This document shows, piece after piece, positions 33,763 to 41,042 of a stretch of DNA of 64,000 nt. The stretch spans positions 62,001 through 126,000 of the forward strand of contig NZ_FTNM01000006.1 of NCBI RefSeq assembly GCF_900156415.1, written 5' to 3'. The notes under the pieces were generated by a model. That model was not told where the DNA came from and did no database searches. It saw only the letters and a program-made list of their open reading frames with translations. Every line of letters starts with the position of its first letter. Position 1 is the first letter of the stretch. The DNA is from Pontibacter lucknowensis. Lineage in GTDB: Bacteria; Bacteroidota; Bacteroidia; Cytophagales; Hymenobacteraceae. The translations under genes and the position numbers were made by a program.

Positions 33763-34827
33763 ATGGAACCAAAAAGACTGAATAAATTCATCAGCGACTC
33801 GGGCTTTTGCTCCCGTCGCGATGCAGACGAGCTGATAGAGCAGGGCCGCGTGACGGTGAACGGGAAAATACCGACCGACCCCGGCATGAAAGTAACGCCG
33901 AAGGATAAGGTGCGCATCGACGACGAGATGCTGCGTGTGAAACAGGAACAGCCTGTATACCTGATCTTCAACAAACCAGCCAACATGTCGGCCACCTCGG
34001 ATATGGCAGTGCGCGACAATGTGGTGCGAGCCATCAATTTTCCGGCTACGCTGGAGCCAACCGCCATGCTGGAGCGTGAGGCGGAGGGTATTATCTTCCT
34101 GAGCAACGACGGCGACTTTGTGCGTGGCATGAAGCGTGCCGACAACAAGTACGAGAAGGAGTATATCGTAACCGTAGACAAGATGATCACGGCTGATTTC
34201 CTGCAGAAAATAAGCGGTGGCGGCGCTCCTGTGCCGGGCGAAGAACGGGTAAACAACTCAGTATCAAAAGAAACCCAGACGCGCTTCCGTATAACGCTGA
34301 AACCGGGAACTGACCACTACCTGAAGCGCATGTGTGAGAGTCTCGGCTATAAGGTGATGCACCTGCAGCGTGTTCGTTTCGGAGAATTCTCACTGGCCAA
34401 ACTGCCATCCGGTCACTGGCGCGTACTGACGCCACAGGAAGTCAACAGCCTGACCAGCCTGGTACCCGGCGGCAAGGGAACAAGCAGCAGAAAGACTTCT
34501 GAAAGCAGCTATGACAGACCAGCACGAGGTGAGCGGTCCAGAGCAAGAGGTGGCGCTGGTAGTGCCTCTTCATCCAGAGACGGCGCTTCGGGTGCGAATG
34601 CCAGAACTGGTGCGGGCCAAGGTCCGGCAAGAGGTGGCAGACCTGGGTCATCAACTACCAGATCTTCAACCAGAGGAAGCGACAGTACCAGAAGAACAGA
34701 CGCATCAAAGGATGGCTTCAAAAGAAAAGGCTCACCTAAAGCAGCACCCGGCAGAAGCGCAGCACCCAAAGGCGGAAGCAAGCGTGGTGATGCTCCAAAA
34801 GGTAGCGGCCCAAAGCGTGGCAGATAA
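33763..34827 (+). CDS. RsuA/RluF-type pseudouridine synthase homologue with altered active site
   Basis: 354 residues from ATG 33763 (MEPKRLNKFISDSGFCSRR); a further ATG 39 bases upstream is less likely. An S4 RNA-binding domain (about 3-60) leads into a pseudouridine synthase domain with KYEKEYIVTVDK, typical of RluF. The family motif GRLD, whose Asp is the catalytic nucleophile, reads AMLE here (Glu at codon 34072-34074), and the usual RQIRRMCE reads HYLKRMCE near 34312-34338. The last 120 residues are low-complexity Gly/Ser/Arg/Lys. It probably binds rRNA; catalysis is doubtful. Confidence 0.85.
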   Translation: MEPKRLNKFISDSGFCSRRDADELIEQGRVTVNGKIPTDPGMKVTPKDKVRIDDEMLRVKQEQPVYLIFNKPANMSATSDMAVRDNVVRAINFPATLEPTAMLEREAEGIIFLSNDGDFVRGMKRADNKYEKEYIVTVDKMITADFLQKISGGGAPVPGEERVNNSVSKETQTRFRITLKPGTDHYLKRMCESLGYKVMHLQRVRFGEFSLAKLPSGHWRVLTPQEVNSLTSLVPGGKGTSSRKTSESSYDRPARGERSRARGGAGSASSSRDGASGANARTGAGQGPARGGRPGSSTTRSSTRGSDSTRRTDASKDGFKRKGSPKAAPGRSAAPKGGSKRGDAPKGSGPKRGR

Positions 34828-34863
34828 GGTCTGATACTAAAATATTAGCAGCTGCTATACCAT

Positions 34864-34903
34864 AAAAAGGCCCTCTTTCCTGATCAGGAAAGAGGGCCTT
34901 TTT
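34864..34903. terminator. Perfect 40-base palindromic terminator
   Basis: AAAAAGGCCCTCTTTCCTGA (34864-34883) is followed directly by its exact reverse complement (34884-34903), ending in a T-run. No loop bases separate the arms, so the hairpin tip must open around TGATCA. Confidence 0.85.
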
Positions 34904-34989
34904 ATTATGAAGTGTCGTTGACCGTTAGGATTTTGGTGCACGTTTCGGACAGATCAAGACCTGTACCTGCAATGAAACGGTAAAGCTCT

Positions 34990-35049
34990 GTAGCACCACG
35001 ACGTTACGGTGTAACGTCGCTACATTTAAACTCCTCAACTCTCAAACTC
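34990..35049. repeat. Composite repeat: TAACGTCGCTAC hairpin plus GAGTTTGAG element
   Basis: GACGTTAC (35000-35007) pairs with GTAACGTC (35011-35018), extended by GTAGC/GCTAC across a bulge. It is followed by 35028-35049, identical to the 22-base element at 13839-13860. The element ends two bases from the stop codon of the minus-strand pirin gene. Partner copies lie near 37961-38019 and 61905-61959. Confidence 0.7.
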
Positions 35050-35050
35050 C

Positions 35051-35902
35051 CTAATCCCAGGATCCCATTTTACCCATCTGGTAGTCGCGGAAGGCCTGGT
35101 GAATCTCTTCTTCGGTGTTCATCACAAATGGTCCGTGTGATACAACAGGTTCGTTGAACGGCTGAGCATGGCCGAAGAGAATATAAGCATCCTCGGATGC
35201 CTCGACTTTCACTTCTTTGCCTTCATTGTCAAATTCTACCAGGGTAAGTTTCTCAGCTGTCTGGCCATTTACCTTCACGGTGCCGCGCACTACATAGAAG
35301 AAGATGTTGCGCTCTGCAGGGATGTTGTAGACGAACTCTCCGACTTTCTGCAGCTCAATGCTCACGATGTGAATGTCGCTCAGATTCTGGATAGGCGCCT
35401 GCACCTCGCCCCAACTGCCTGAGATCACGTTTACCCGTACTTTGCCGTTGTCAAGTTCTACAACCGGAATCTTGTCTTTCTGCAGCCCAATGTACTTTGG
35501 TGAGGTCATTTTGTGCTGGGCAGGCAGGTTGAACCACAGCTGGAGTATTTCCAGCGGCCCTCCCTCCTGCTTGAATTTATCTGACGACACCTCCGCATGG
35601 ATCAGGCCGCTACCGGCTGTCATCCACTGCACGCCACCAGCCTCAATGATATCCTTGCCACCCCCCGTATCCTGGTGCATGATATCGCCATCGAGTATAA
35701 AGGTCAGTGTTTCGAAACCACGGTGCGGGTGCGGACCGAAAGGCAGTCCTCTGTTGCCGGCCTTGTATACCTGCGGACCGTGGTGATTCAGGAAAAGGAA
35801 GGGGTCGATGTACTCCACTTCGCGCGTAGGTATGGCCCGGTAGGTTACCAGGTCATCCATGGGGGCATATACTGCTTTATGTAACTTCTTTATCTTTCGC
35901 AT
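35051..35902 (-). CDS. Pirin family protein
   Basis: 283 residues, two tandem cupin barrels. The N-terminal barrel has the pirin metal-site motif GPHPHRGFETLTFILDG and further on GSGLIHAE, which give the His and Glu ligands for iron. Bacterial pirins act as redox-sensitive regulators or quercetin 2,3-dioxygenases; which applies here cannot be told. Cytoplasmic. Its stop codon directly adjoins an intergenic repeat. Upstream, minus-strand promoter not identified. Confidence 0.88.
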   Translation of the reverse strand: MRKIKKLHKAVYAPMDDLVTYRAIPTREVEYIDPFLFLNHHGPQVYKAGNRGLPFGPHPHRGFETLTFILDGDIMHQDTGGGKDIIEAGGVQWMTAGSGLIHAEVSSDKFKQEGGPLEILQLWFNLPAQHKMTSPKYIGLQKDKIPVVELDNGKVRVNVISGSWGEVQAPIQNLSDIHIVSIELQKVGEFVYNIPAERNIFFYVVRGTVKVNGQTAEKLTLVEFDNEGKEVKVEASEDAYILFGHAQPFNEPVVSHGPFVMNTEEEIHQAFRDYQMGKMGSWD

Positions 35903-36006
35903 AAGGTTAAATCTAGATCGACTGCAAAATAATGTATATACATCAATTACCCTAACACCTATCGGATTGTTTCAGATGGCTTGACATGCCTTCTCTGCTT
36001 AACATA

Positions 36007-36046
36007 AAAATCCCACCGTTTCCAAGACTGGATTGGGTGGGATTTT
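36007..36046. terminator. Terminator after the DJ-1/PfpI gene
   Basis: AAAATCCCACC (36007-36017) pairs perfectly with GGTGGGATTTT (36036-36046) around an 18-base loop. It follows the minus-strand gene ending at 36087. Confidence 0.8.
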
Positions 36047-36086
36047 CACGCTACACTGATAGTAAGGTATACGGAAACTTACCCGA

Positions 36087-36779
36087 TTAAGCCGCCTTCT
36101 CTTTTTTCAGCATTTTAAGCAAAGCCTCAGCCGCCGGTTCCGAAGAGGCGGGGTTCTGGCCAGTGATCAGTAAGCCGTCTGTCACAACATAGGGCTGCCA
36201 ATCGTCGGCCTTGGAGTAGATGCCGCCCAGTTCCTGATAACGGTCCTCCACCAGAAAAGGAACCACATTGGTCAACTGCACAGCCTCCTCTTCGGTGTTC
36301 GTAAAGCCTGCCACTTTTTTGCCCTTCACGAGCGGCTCGCCATCCGCGCCTTTGGCCTGCATCAGGGCGGCCGGACCATGGCAAACGGCCGCAACCGGTT
36401 TCTGCTGTTTGGCAAAAGACTCAATTAAACGGATGGAATCTTTGTCAGTAGCGAGATCCCATAGCGGACCATGCCCTCCCGGAAAGAAGACAGCATCGTA
36501 GTCATCGGCTTTCACCTCACTCAGCTTTTTGGTTTTAGAAAGTTTGTGCTGCAGGTCGTCATCCTCGTAGAAGCGCCTTGTGGCCTCCGTCTGCGCATCT
36601 TTTTCTGTGCTTTTCGGGTCGATTGGCGGCTGTCCTCCTTTTGGGGAGGCAAGGTCCACTTTCACGCCGGCATCAGCCAGCGTATAGTAGGGCGCGGCAA
36701 ACTCCTCTACCCAGAAACCGGTCTTCTTACCGGTGTCACCTAATTGATCGTGTGAGGTCAAAACAAATAATACTTTCAT
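36087..36779 (-). CDS. DJ-1/PfpI family protein (Hsp31-like glutamine amidotransferase fold)
   Basis: 230 residues with the nucleophile elbow AAVCHGPAALM (Cys133, His134) and the partner acid expected near Glu25-Glu26 in GFWVEEFAAPYYTL. The long insertion with DPKSTEKDAQ is typical of the Hsp31/glyoxalase III subgroup, which converts methylglyoxal to lactate without glutathione or repairs glycated molecules. Cytoplasmic. It lies next to cysM with 63 bases between, same strand, and may be co-transcribed. Chaperone versus glyoxalase cannot be separated from sequence. Confidence 0.85.
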   Translation of the reverse strand: MKVLFVLTSHDQLGDTGKKTGFWVEEFAAPYYTLADAGVKVDLASPKGGQPPIDPKSTEKDAQTEATRRFYEDDDLQHKLSKTKKLSEVKADDYDAVFFPGGHGPLWDLATDKDSIRLIESFAKQQKPVAAVCHGPAALMQAKGADGEPLVKGKKVAGFTNTEEEAVQLTNVVPFLVEDRYQELGGIYSKADDWQPYVVTDGLLITGQNPASSEPAAEALLKMLKKEKAA

Positions 36780-36842
36780 AGTTTATGGTATTTAAATGGT
36801 AACAGAGTCAAACAATTTAACCTCATTTAGCAGGCCAGGGTT

Positions 36843-37745
36843 TTAATTGAACAGTTCGGAGGACAGGTAGCGGTCTCCCCGGTCACAGATAATACAGACG
36901 ACCACGCCTTCTTTCAGTTCGGAGATTAAGCGGGTGGCCGCTGCCACTGCGCCGCCGCTGCTCATGCCGGCGAACACACCCTCTTCCCGGGCCAGTCGGC
37001 GGGTCATGGCGGTTGCCTCCTGCTGCGATACGTCCAGTATGCGGTCGACCCGCTCCCGCTCGAATATTTTGGGCAGGTACGCCTGTGGCCAGCGCCGGAT
37101 GCCGGGAATCTGAGAGCCTTCCACGGGCTGGGTGCCTACGATCTGCACAGCCGGGTTTTGCTCTTTCAGGTAACGGGATACTCCCATGATGGTGCCCGTT
37201 GTACCCATGGCCGACACAAAATGTGTGACTGCCCCCTCGGTGTCGCGCCAGATCTCCGGGCCGGTGCTGCGGTAGTGAGCCCCGTAATTGTCCGGGTTGC
37301 CGAACTGGTTGAGCACAAGGTAGCCGCCCCCCGCTTCTTTGTCGCGCACATAGTCGATGGCTGCCTCCATAGAGCCTTCGGCTGGGGTTAGGGTTACTTT
37401 CGCGCCATAGGCCTCCATGGTCTTTACCCGTTCGGGCGTGGCGCTGGCGGGCATCACCAACTCAATCTCCACGCCGAAGAACTGCGCGATCATGGCCAGT
37501 GCTATACCTGTATTCCCACTGGTGGCTTCGATCAGCTTGATTCCTTTGGTCAGTTCTCCCCTATCCAGCGCCCCTTTGATCATACCATAGGCCGCACGGT
37601 CCTTCACGCTGCCGCCGGGGTTATTTCCCTCCAGTTTGGCCAATAGTTTCACATTTGGGTTTGGAGATATATTCCTTAACTCCACCAAAGGGGTATTACC
37701 AATAAAGTCCAGTAGTGTCCGTGTTGTCATGTCTGTTTTATGCAT
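36843..37745 (-). CDS. cysM: Cysteine synthase B
   Basis: 300 residues, a fold type II PLP enzyme. The PLP lysine is Lys48 in GGSVKDRAA and the substrate loop is TSGNTGIA (75-82). Length and the VGTQPVEGSQIPGIRRW segment match CysM more than CysK. It makes cysteine from O-acetylserine with sulphide, or with thiosulphate in CysM enzymes. Cytoplasmic. First gene of a possible cysM-DJ-1 unit; divergent from dinB with 288 bases between. A second ATG at residue 6 (MTTRTLLDF) could be the true start. Confidence 0.9.
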   Translation of the reverse strand: MHKTDMTTRTLLDFIGNTPLVELRNISPNPNVKLLAKLEGNNPGGSVKDRAAYGMIKGALDRGELTKGIKLIEATSGNTGIALAMIAQFFGVEIELVMPASATPERVKTMEAYGAKVTLTPAEGSMEAAIDYVRDKEAGGGYLVLNQFGNPDNYGAHYRSTGPEIWRDTEGAVTHFVSAMGTTGTIMGVSRYLKEQNPAVQIVGTQPVEGSQIPGIRRWPQAYLPKIFERERVDRILDVSQQEATAMTRRLAREEGVFAGMSSGGAVAAATRLISELKEGVVVCIICDRGDRYLSSELFN

Positions 37746-37960
37746 CCTGTATACCTGTACGTGTTTATTGTCGTGATGGAATTGCCCTTTAGATTAAAGG
37801 GAAATACAGCAGGTATAAAAATACTCCTGGATTGGCATCAGGCATACTTCGGAAAGCTTGCCCTACTTCTGCCATTGAAGGGTGCTCCAGCAAAACGGAA
37901 ATGAATGTAGATTACGATTACGAAGTTCAATAATCCTTCAAACAGGTATACGAAGTTAAA

Positions 37961-38019
37961 ATGTGACGTCGCTTCAAACTTTAACTCCTCAACTCTCAAT
38001 CTCCTCAACTACTAAACTC
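37961..38019. repeat. Copy of the composite intergenic repeat, upstream of dinB
   Basis: GTGACGTCGCTTCAAACTTT followed by AACTCCTCAACTCTCAATCTC (37983-38003) and a partial second copy to 38019. Diverged from the 35028-35049 copy and here upstream of a gene rather than after one. Confidence 0.6.
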
Positions 38020-38020
38020 T

Positions 38021-38028
38021 TATCTTTG
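38021..38028 (+). promoter_or_regulatory. -7 box TATCTTTG six bases before the dinB start
   Basis: TATCTTTG matches TAnnTTTG exactly and ends at 38028; ATG is at 38034. Transcription would start about at the initiation codon, predicting a leaderless or near-leaderless mRNA. Confidence 0.5.
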
Positions 38029-38033
38029 TAGTC

Positions 38034-39107
38034 ATGCCTATCCGCAAGATCATCCACATCGACATGGACGCCTTTTTTGCTTCCGTGGAGCAACGCGACA
38101 ACCCCGAGTTGCGCGGCAAGCCTGTGGCGGTGGGCGGTTCGCGGGCAAGAGGTGTGGTGGCGGCAGCCAGTTACGAGGCCCGCAGGTATGGCGTGCACTC
38201 CGCCCTCGCCTCCAAGATCGCGGCACAGCGCTGTCCGCAATTGATCTTTGTGAAGCCTCGCTTTGAGGTGTACAGTGCTGTGTCGCGCCAGATCCGCGAG
38301 ATCTTTTATTCTTATACCGATCTGGTAGAGCCGCTTTCGCTGGACGAGGCCTACCTCGACGTGACCGAAAACAAGATCGGCATGCCCTCGGCTACGATCA
38401 TCGCCAATGAAATCAGAGCCAAAATTCAGGAGGAAACCGGGCTGACCGCCTCAGCGGGTGTATCGTTCAATAAGTTTCTGGCCAAGATCGCCTCGGACAT
38501 GAACAAGCCCAACGGCTTCACCCTGATCACTCCTGACAAAGCCGAGGAGGTGGTGGCCGCACTGGCGATCGAGAAATTCTATGGCATCGGAAAAGTGACG
38601 GCAGCCAAATTGCAGAGCATGGGTATACTGACCGGGGCTGACCTGCGGGAGCGCAGCGAAGAGGAACTGGTGCGGCACTTTGGCAAGACGGGGCGCTACT
38701 ATTACCGCATTGCCCGCGCTCAGGACGACCGGGAGGTACAGCCGCACCGCATCCGGAAGTCCATCGGCTCGGAGCGCACCTTTGAGGTGGACCTGACCGA
38801 GGAGGAAGTGATGCTGCCGGAGTTGGAAAGGCTGGCAAAGGAGGTGGCCCACGACATGGAGCGACTGCAGGCCACGGCCAAGACCATCACGGTCAAGATC
38901 AAGTACTTTGACTTCAACCAGACCACCCGCAGCAAAACCTTTCTGGGCGAGATCAAGTCAGCAGACGCCATCTTCACCATCGCCCGCGACCTGCTGCGCA
39001 CGCCTCAGTTGCCAGCGTACCCAGTCAGACTGTTAGGTATAACTGCCTCCTCCCTCCTCTACCAGCACGACAAACTGGAGGGCTACCAGCTGACTCTGGA
39101 GTTCTAG
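38034..39107 (+). CDS. dinB: DNA polymerase IV
   Basis: 357 residues, Y-family polymerase. Catalytic acids are in HIDMDAFFASVE (Asp10, Asp12 region) and LSLDEAYLDV (Asp104, Glu105); a helix-hairpin-helix motif follows in KFYGIGKVTAAKLQSMGI, and the little-finger domain ends in ASSLLYQHDKLEGYQLTLEF. It copies past DNA damage with low fidelity. The C-terminus has no obvious beta-clamp motif beyond the last residues. A -7 box lies just before the ATG, suggesting a very short leader; no SOS box was recognised. Confidence 0.93.
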   Translation: MPIRKIIHIDMDAFFASVEQRDNPELRGKPVAVGGSRARGVVAAASYEARRYGVHSALASKIAAQRCPQLIFVKPRFEVYSAVSRQIREIFYSYTDLVEPLSLDEAYLDVTENKIGMPSATIIANEIRAKIQEETGLTASAGVSFNKFLAKIASDMNKPNGFTLITPDKAEEVVAALAIEKFYGIGKVTAAKLQSMGILTGADLRERSEEELVRHFGKTGRYYYRIARAQDDREVQPHRIRKSIGSERTFEVDLTEEEVMLPELERLAKEVAHDMERLQATAKTITVKIKYFDFNQTTRSKTFLGEIKSADAIFTIARDLLRTPQLPAYPVRLLGITASSLLYQHDKLEGYQLTLEF

Positions 39108-39113
39108 CATGCC

Positions 39114-40730
39114 TTATTTCTTGGAAACGTATTTTTTGGACAGCACCCAGCTTTCGCGATCACCATCGGCCTCGGGAGAGATCTCCAGTAGTTCTGAATA
39201 GTAGCGTTTGGCCTTTTGCTTGTCTTTGGATTTTTCGGCCGCAAGGGCCGCACCATAAAGACTATTATATCTCTTGGGCGATACCTTCAGACTGGCTTCA
39301 TAGGCCTGCATGGCTTCTGCTGGCTTTTTGCTAAGCAAAAGCATATCACCCAGCAGCTCTCTGGCGGGCAGAACGGCGCCCGGCGTCACAGGGTGTTTGT
39401 CCAGAGCATCCTCCTTGTCAGCCGCTTCCCGCATCATGGCCAGCGCCTTGCCCTTGTCTCCTTTTTTGAACTCCAGCCATGCTTGCACAGCCAGGTGTTG
39501 TGCTTCGGCCTGCGATGCCCAGTAAGTGTCTCCCGAGCCGCTCAGCTGTGTCCGCAGTTTATCCAGTGCTACCAGGGCCTCTTCTGCCACAGCGATATTG
39601 CCAGACCGGGCACCTCCTATACCTCTGGCAAAGTGGGTGATCGCTTCAGCGTTGGGATAATTATACCAGGTGAAGTTTTCAGGCGACCGGACAGGCAAAG
39701 CAGCAGCCTCTTCCCACTTGCCCCTTTCCAGGGCATGGCGCGCAGGTATAGCCGCCAAAGCATAAGCCGTCGCGAAACTTGGTGCATAGCCTGATACCGC
39801 TTGCATTTTCTCTACTACTTCCTGCGCTTTTTTGTCACGCCCCTGTTGCAGGTATCCGTAAGCCATGTAATCCAACGCATGGGGATAGTGCATGGAAACG
39901 GTCTCTTCAGAAGACTGCCGGAGCGCAGCATCAGCGGAACGTATGTTCCAGTCCACGGCGTCCGTCCACTGGCCCAGCCGAACGAAGATGTGGCTCGGCA
40001 TATGCAGGGCATGCGGCACGTCCGGGGCTATGCGCTCATACTCCCGCGAAACGTTGACGGCTTTGTGGGCCAGCAAGGGATTGTCATAGGCATGGATGAT
40101 GTAGTGAAACAGTCCCGGGTGGTCGGGGTGACTGGCATGCAACTGCTCCAGCAAAGCACCTGCCTCTTTCTGTTTGGCAAAGGTCTTGTCCGTCTTCGGT
40201 GCCGTGCCAAGCTGCCCCAGCGCATAAAAAGCCGCTGCCTCCACTTCATCAGGATACGCTTCGTGTACCTGCTTATACCCTTCCTCGAAAGCTTTCAGCT
40301 GATCTGCGTAGCTGGTATTATTCCAGTTCTCATAAAATCGGGAAACGGCTTTGATGTAAGCTTTCTCCTTGTCTGTCAAGTTTTGTTGTTGCTGGGCGCT
40401 CTCCGCGGCTGCCTGCCCTTTCTGAAGAGCGTCATTGGAAGGCCGCTCGCCCCAGAGCGGGTGAATATAGCTCATGGCGATGCCCCACTGCGCCATGCCA
40501 CAATCCGGGGCGGCCTCAGCTGCAGCCGCAAACTCCTGCTCCGCCTGCTCATACATCATGTGGTGCATCAGCGCCAGGCCGGTGTCAAAATGCCGTTGCG
40601 CCTCCTCACTGCAGGAGGTTTGCAGGTTCACGGTACCGTGTTTGGTCGCATGTCCCTGCGCAGTCGTATGCTGGCTATGGGTAGTAAAAAAGACACAACA
40701 TACTATAGCTATAACAAGTGATGTTCGCAT
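39114..40730 (-). CDS. Exported tetratricopeptide-repeat protein
   Basis: About 538 residues from ATG 40730, which opens a signal peptide (MRTSLVIAIVCCVFFTTHS); an earlier in-frame ATG would put 14 odd residues before it. TPR-like helical pairs include ALMHHMMYEQAEQEFAAAAEAAP near the start and ALAMMREAADKEDALDK, AMQAYEASLKVSPKRYNSLYGAALAAE near the end. Likely periplasmic scaffold or binding protein; partner unknown. The central part has HIPDLP-free His-rich stretches (FHYIIHAYDNPLLAHKAV, ALHMPSHIFVRLGQW) seen in many bacterial TPR proteins of this length. Confidence 0.8.
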   Translation of the reverse strand: MRTSLVIAIVCCVFFTTHSQHTTAQGHATKHGTVNLQTSCSEEAQRHFDTGLALMHHMMYEQAEQEFAAAAEAAPDCGMAQWGIAMSYIHPLWGERPSNDALQKGQAAAESAQQQQNLTDKEKAYIKAVSRFYENWNNTSYADQLKAFEEGYKQVHEAYPDEVEAAAFYALGQLGTAPKTDKTFAKQKEAGALLEQLHASHPDHPGLFHYIIHAYDNPLLAHKAVNVSREYERIAPDVPHALHMPSHIFVRLGQWTDAVDWNIRSADAALRQSSEETVSMHYPHALDYMAYGYLQQGRDKKAQEVVEKMQAVSGYAPSFATAYALAAIPARHALERGKWEEAAALPVRSPENFTWYNYPNAEAITHFARGIGGARSGNIAVAEEALVALDKLRTQLSGSGDTYWASQAEAQHLAVQAWLEFKKGDKGKALAMMREAADKEDALDKHPVTPGAVLPARELLGDMLLLSKKPAEAMQAYEASLKVSPKRYNSLYGAALAAEKSKDKQKAKRYYSELLEISPEADGDRESWVLSKKYVSKK

Positions 40731-41042
40731 GCTGTTTATGTAAAATTGAGCTAACAAAAAGATCAAAAGCAAGGACGACGAACGCCGAATTTAAGCTGCG
40801 ATACGCTTAATAGTGAGAGAGCCGGTTAAGGTATACGAGAGGTATAGCCTATCTTATTTTTTTACTCATTTTACTGTGATATGTTTATCTTTTATAGCAT
40901 TGTTCTGATCCGAATTGCCAAATTCAGGTAAGCAGAGCAGTGCGATTAAACCATTCTTTTCCGGGCTAGTCTTTTAACAGATATCTGAAACAGGTATATT
41001 GTAAAACACTAATCCAAATCTAACCTAATCTTTCACCCTATT
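40731..41042. other. 312-base spacer between divergent genes
   Basis: AT-rich, with three AGGTATA-type words near 40829, 40841 and 40993. It must hold promoters for both flanking genes but no full -33/-7 pair was recognised. No RNA gene or repeat family member was seen. Confidence 0.5.
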
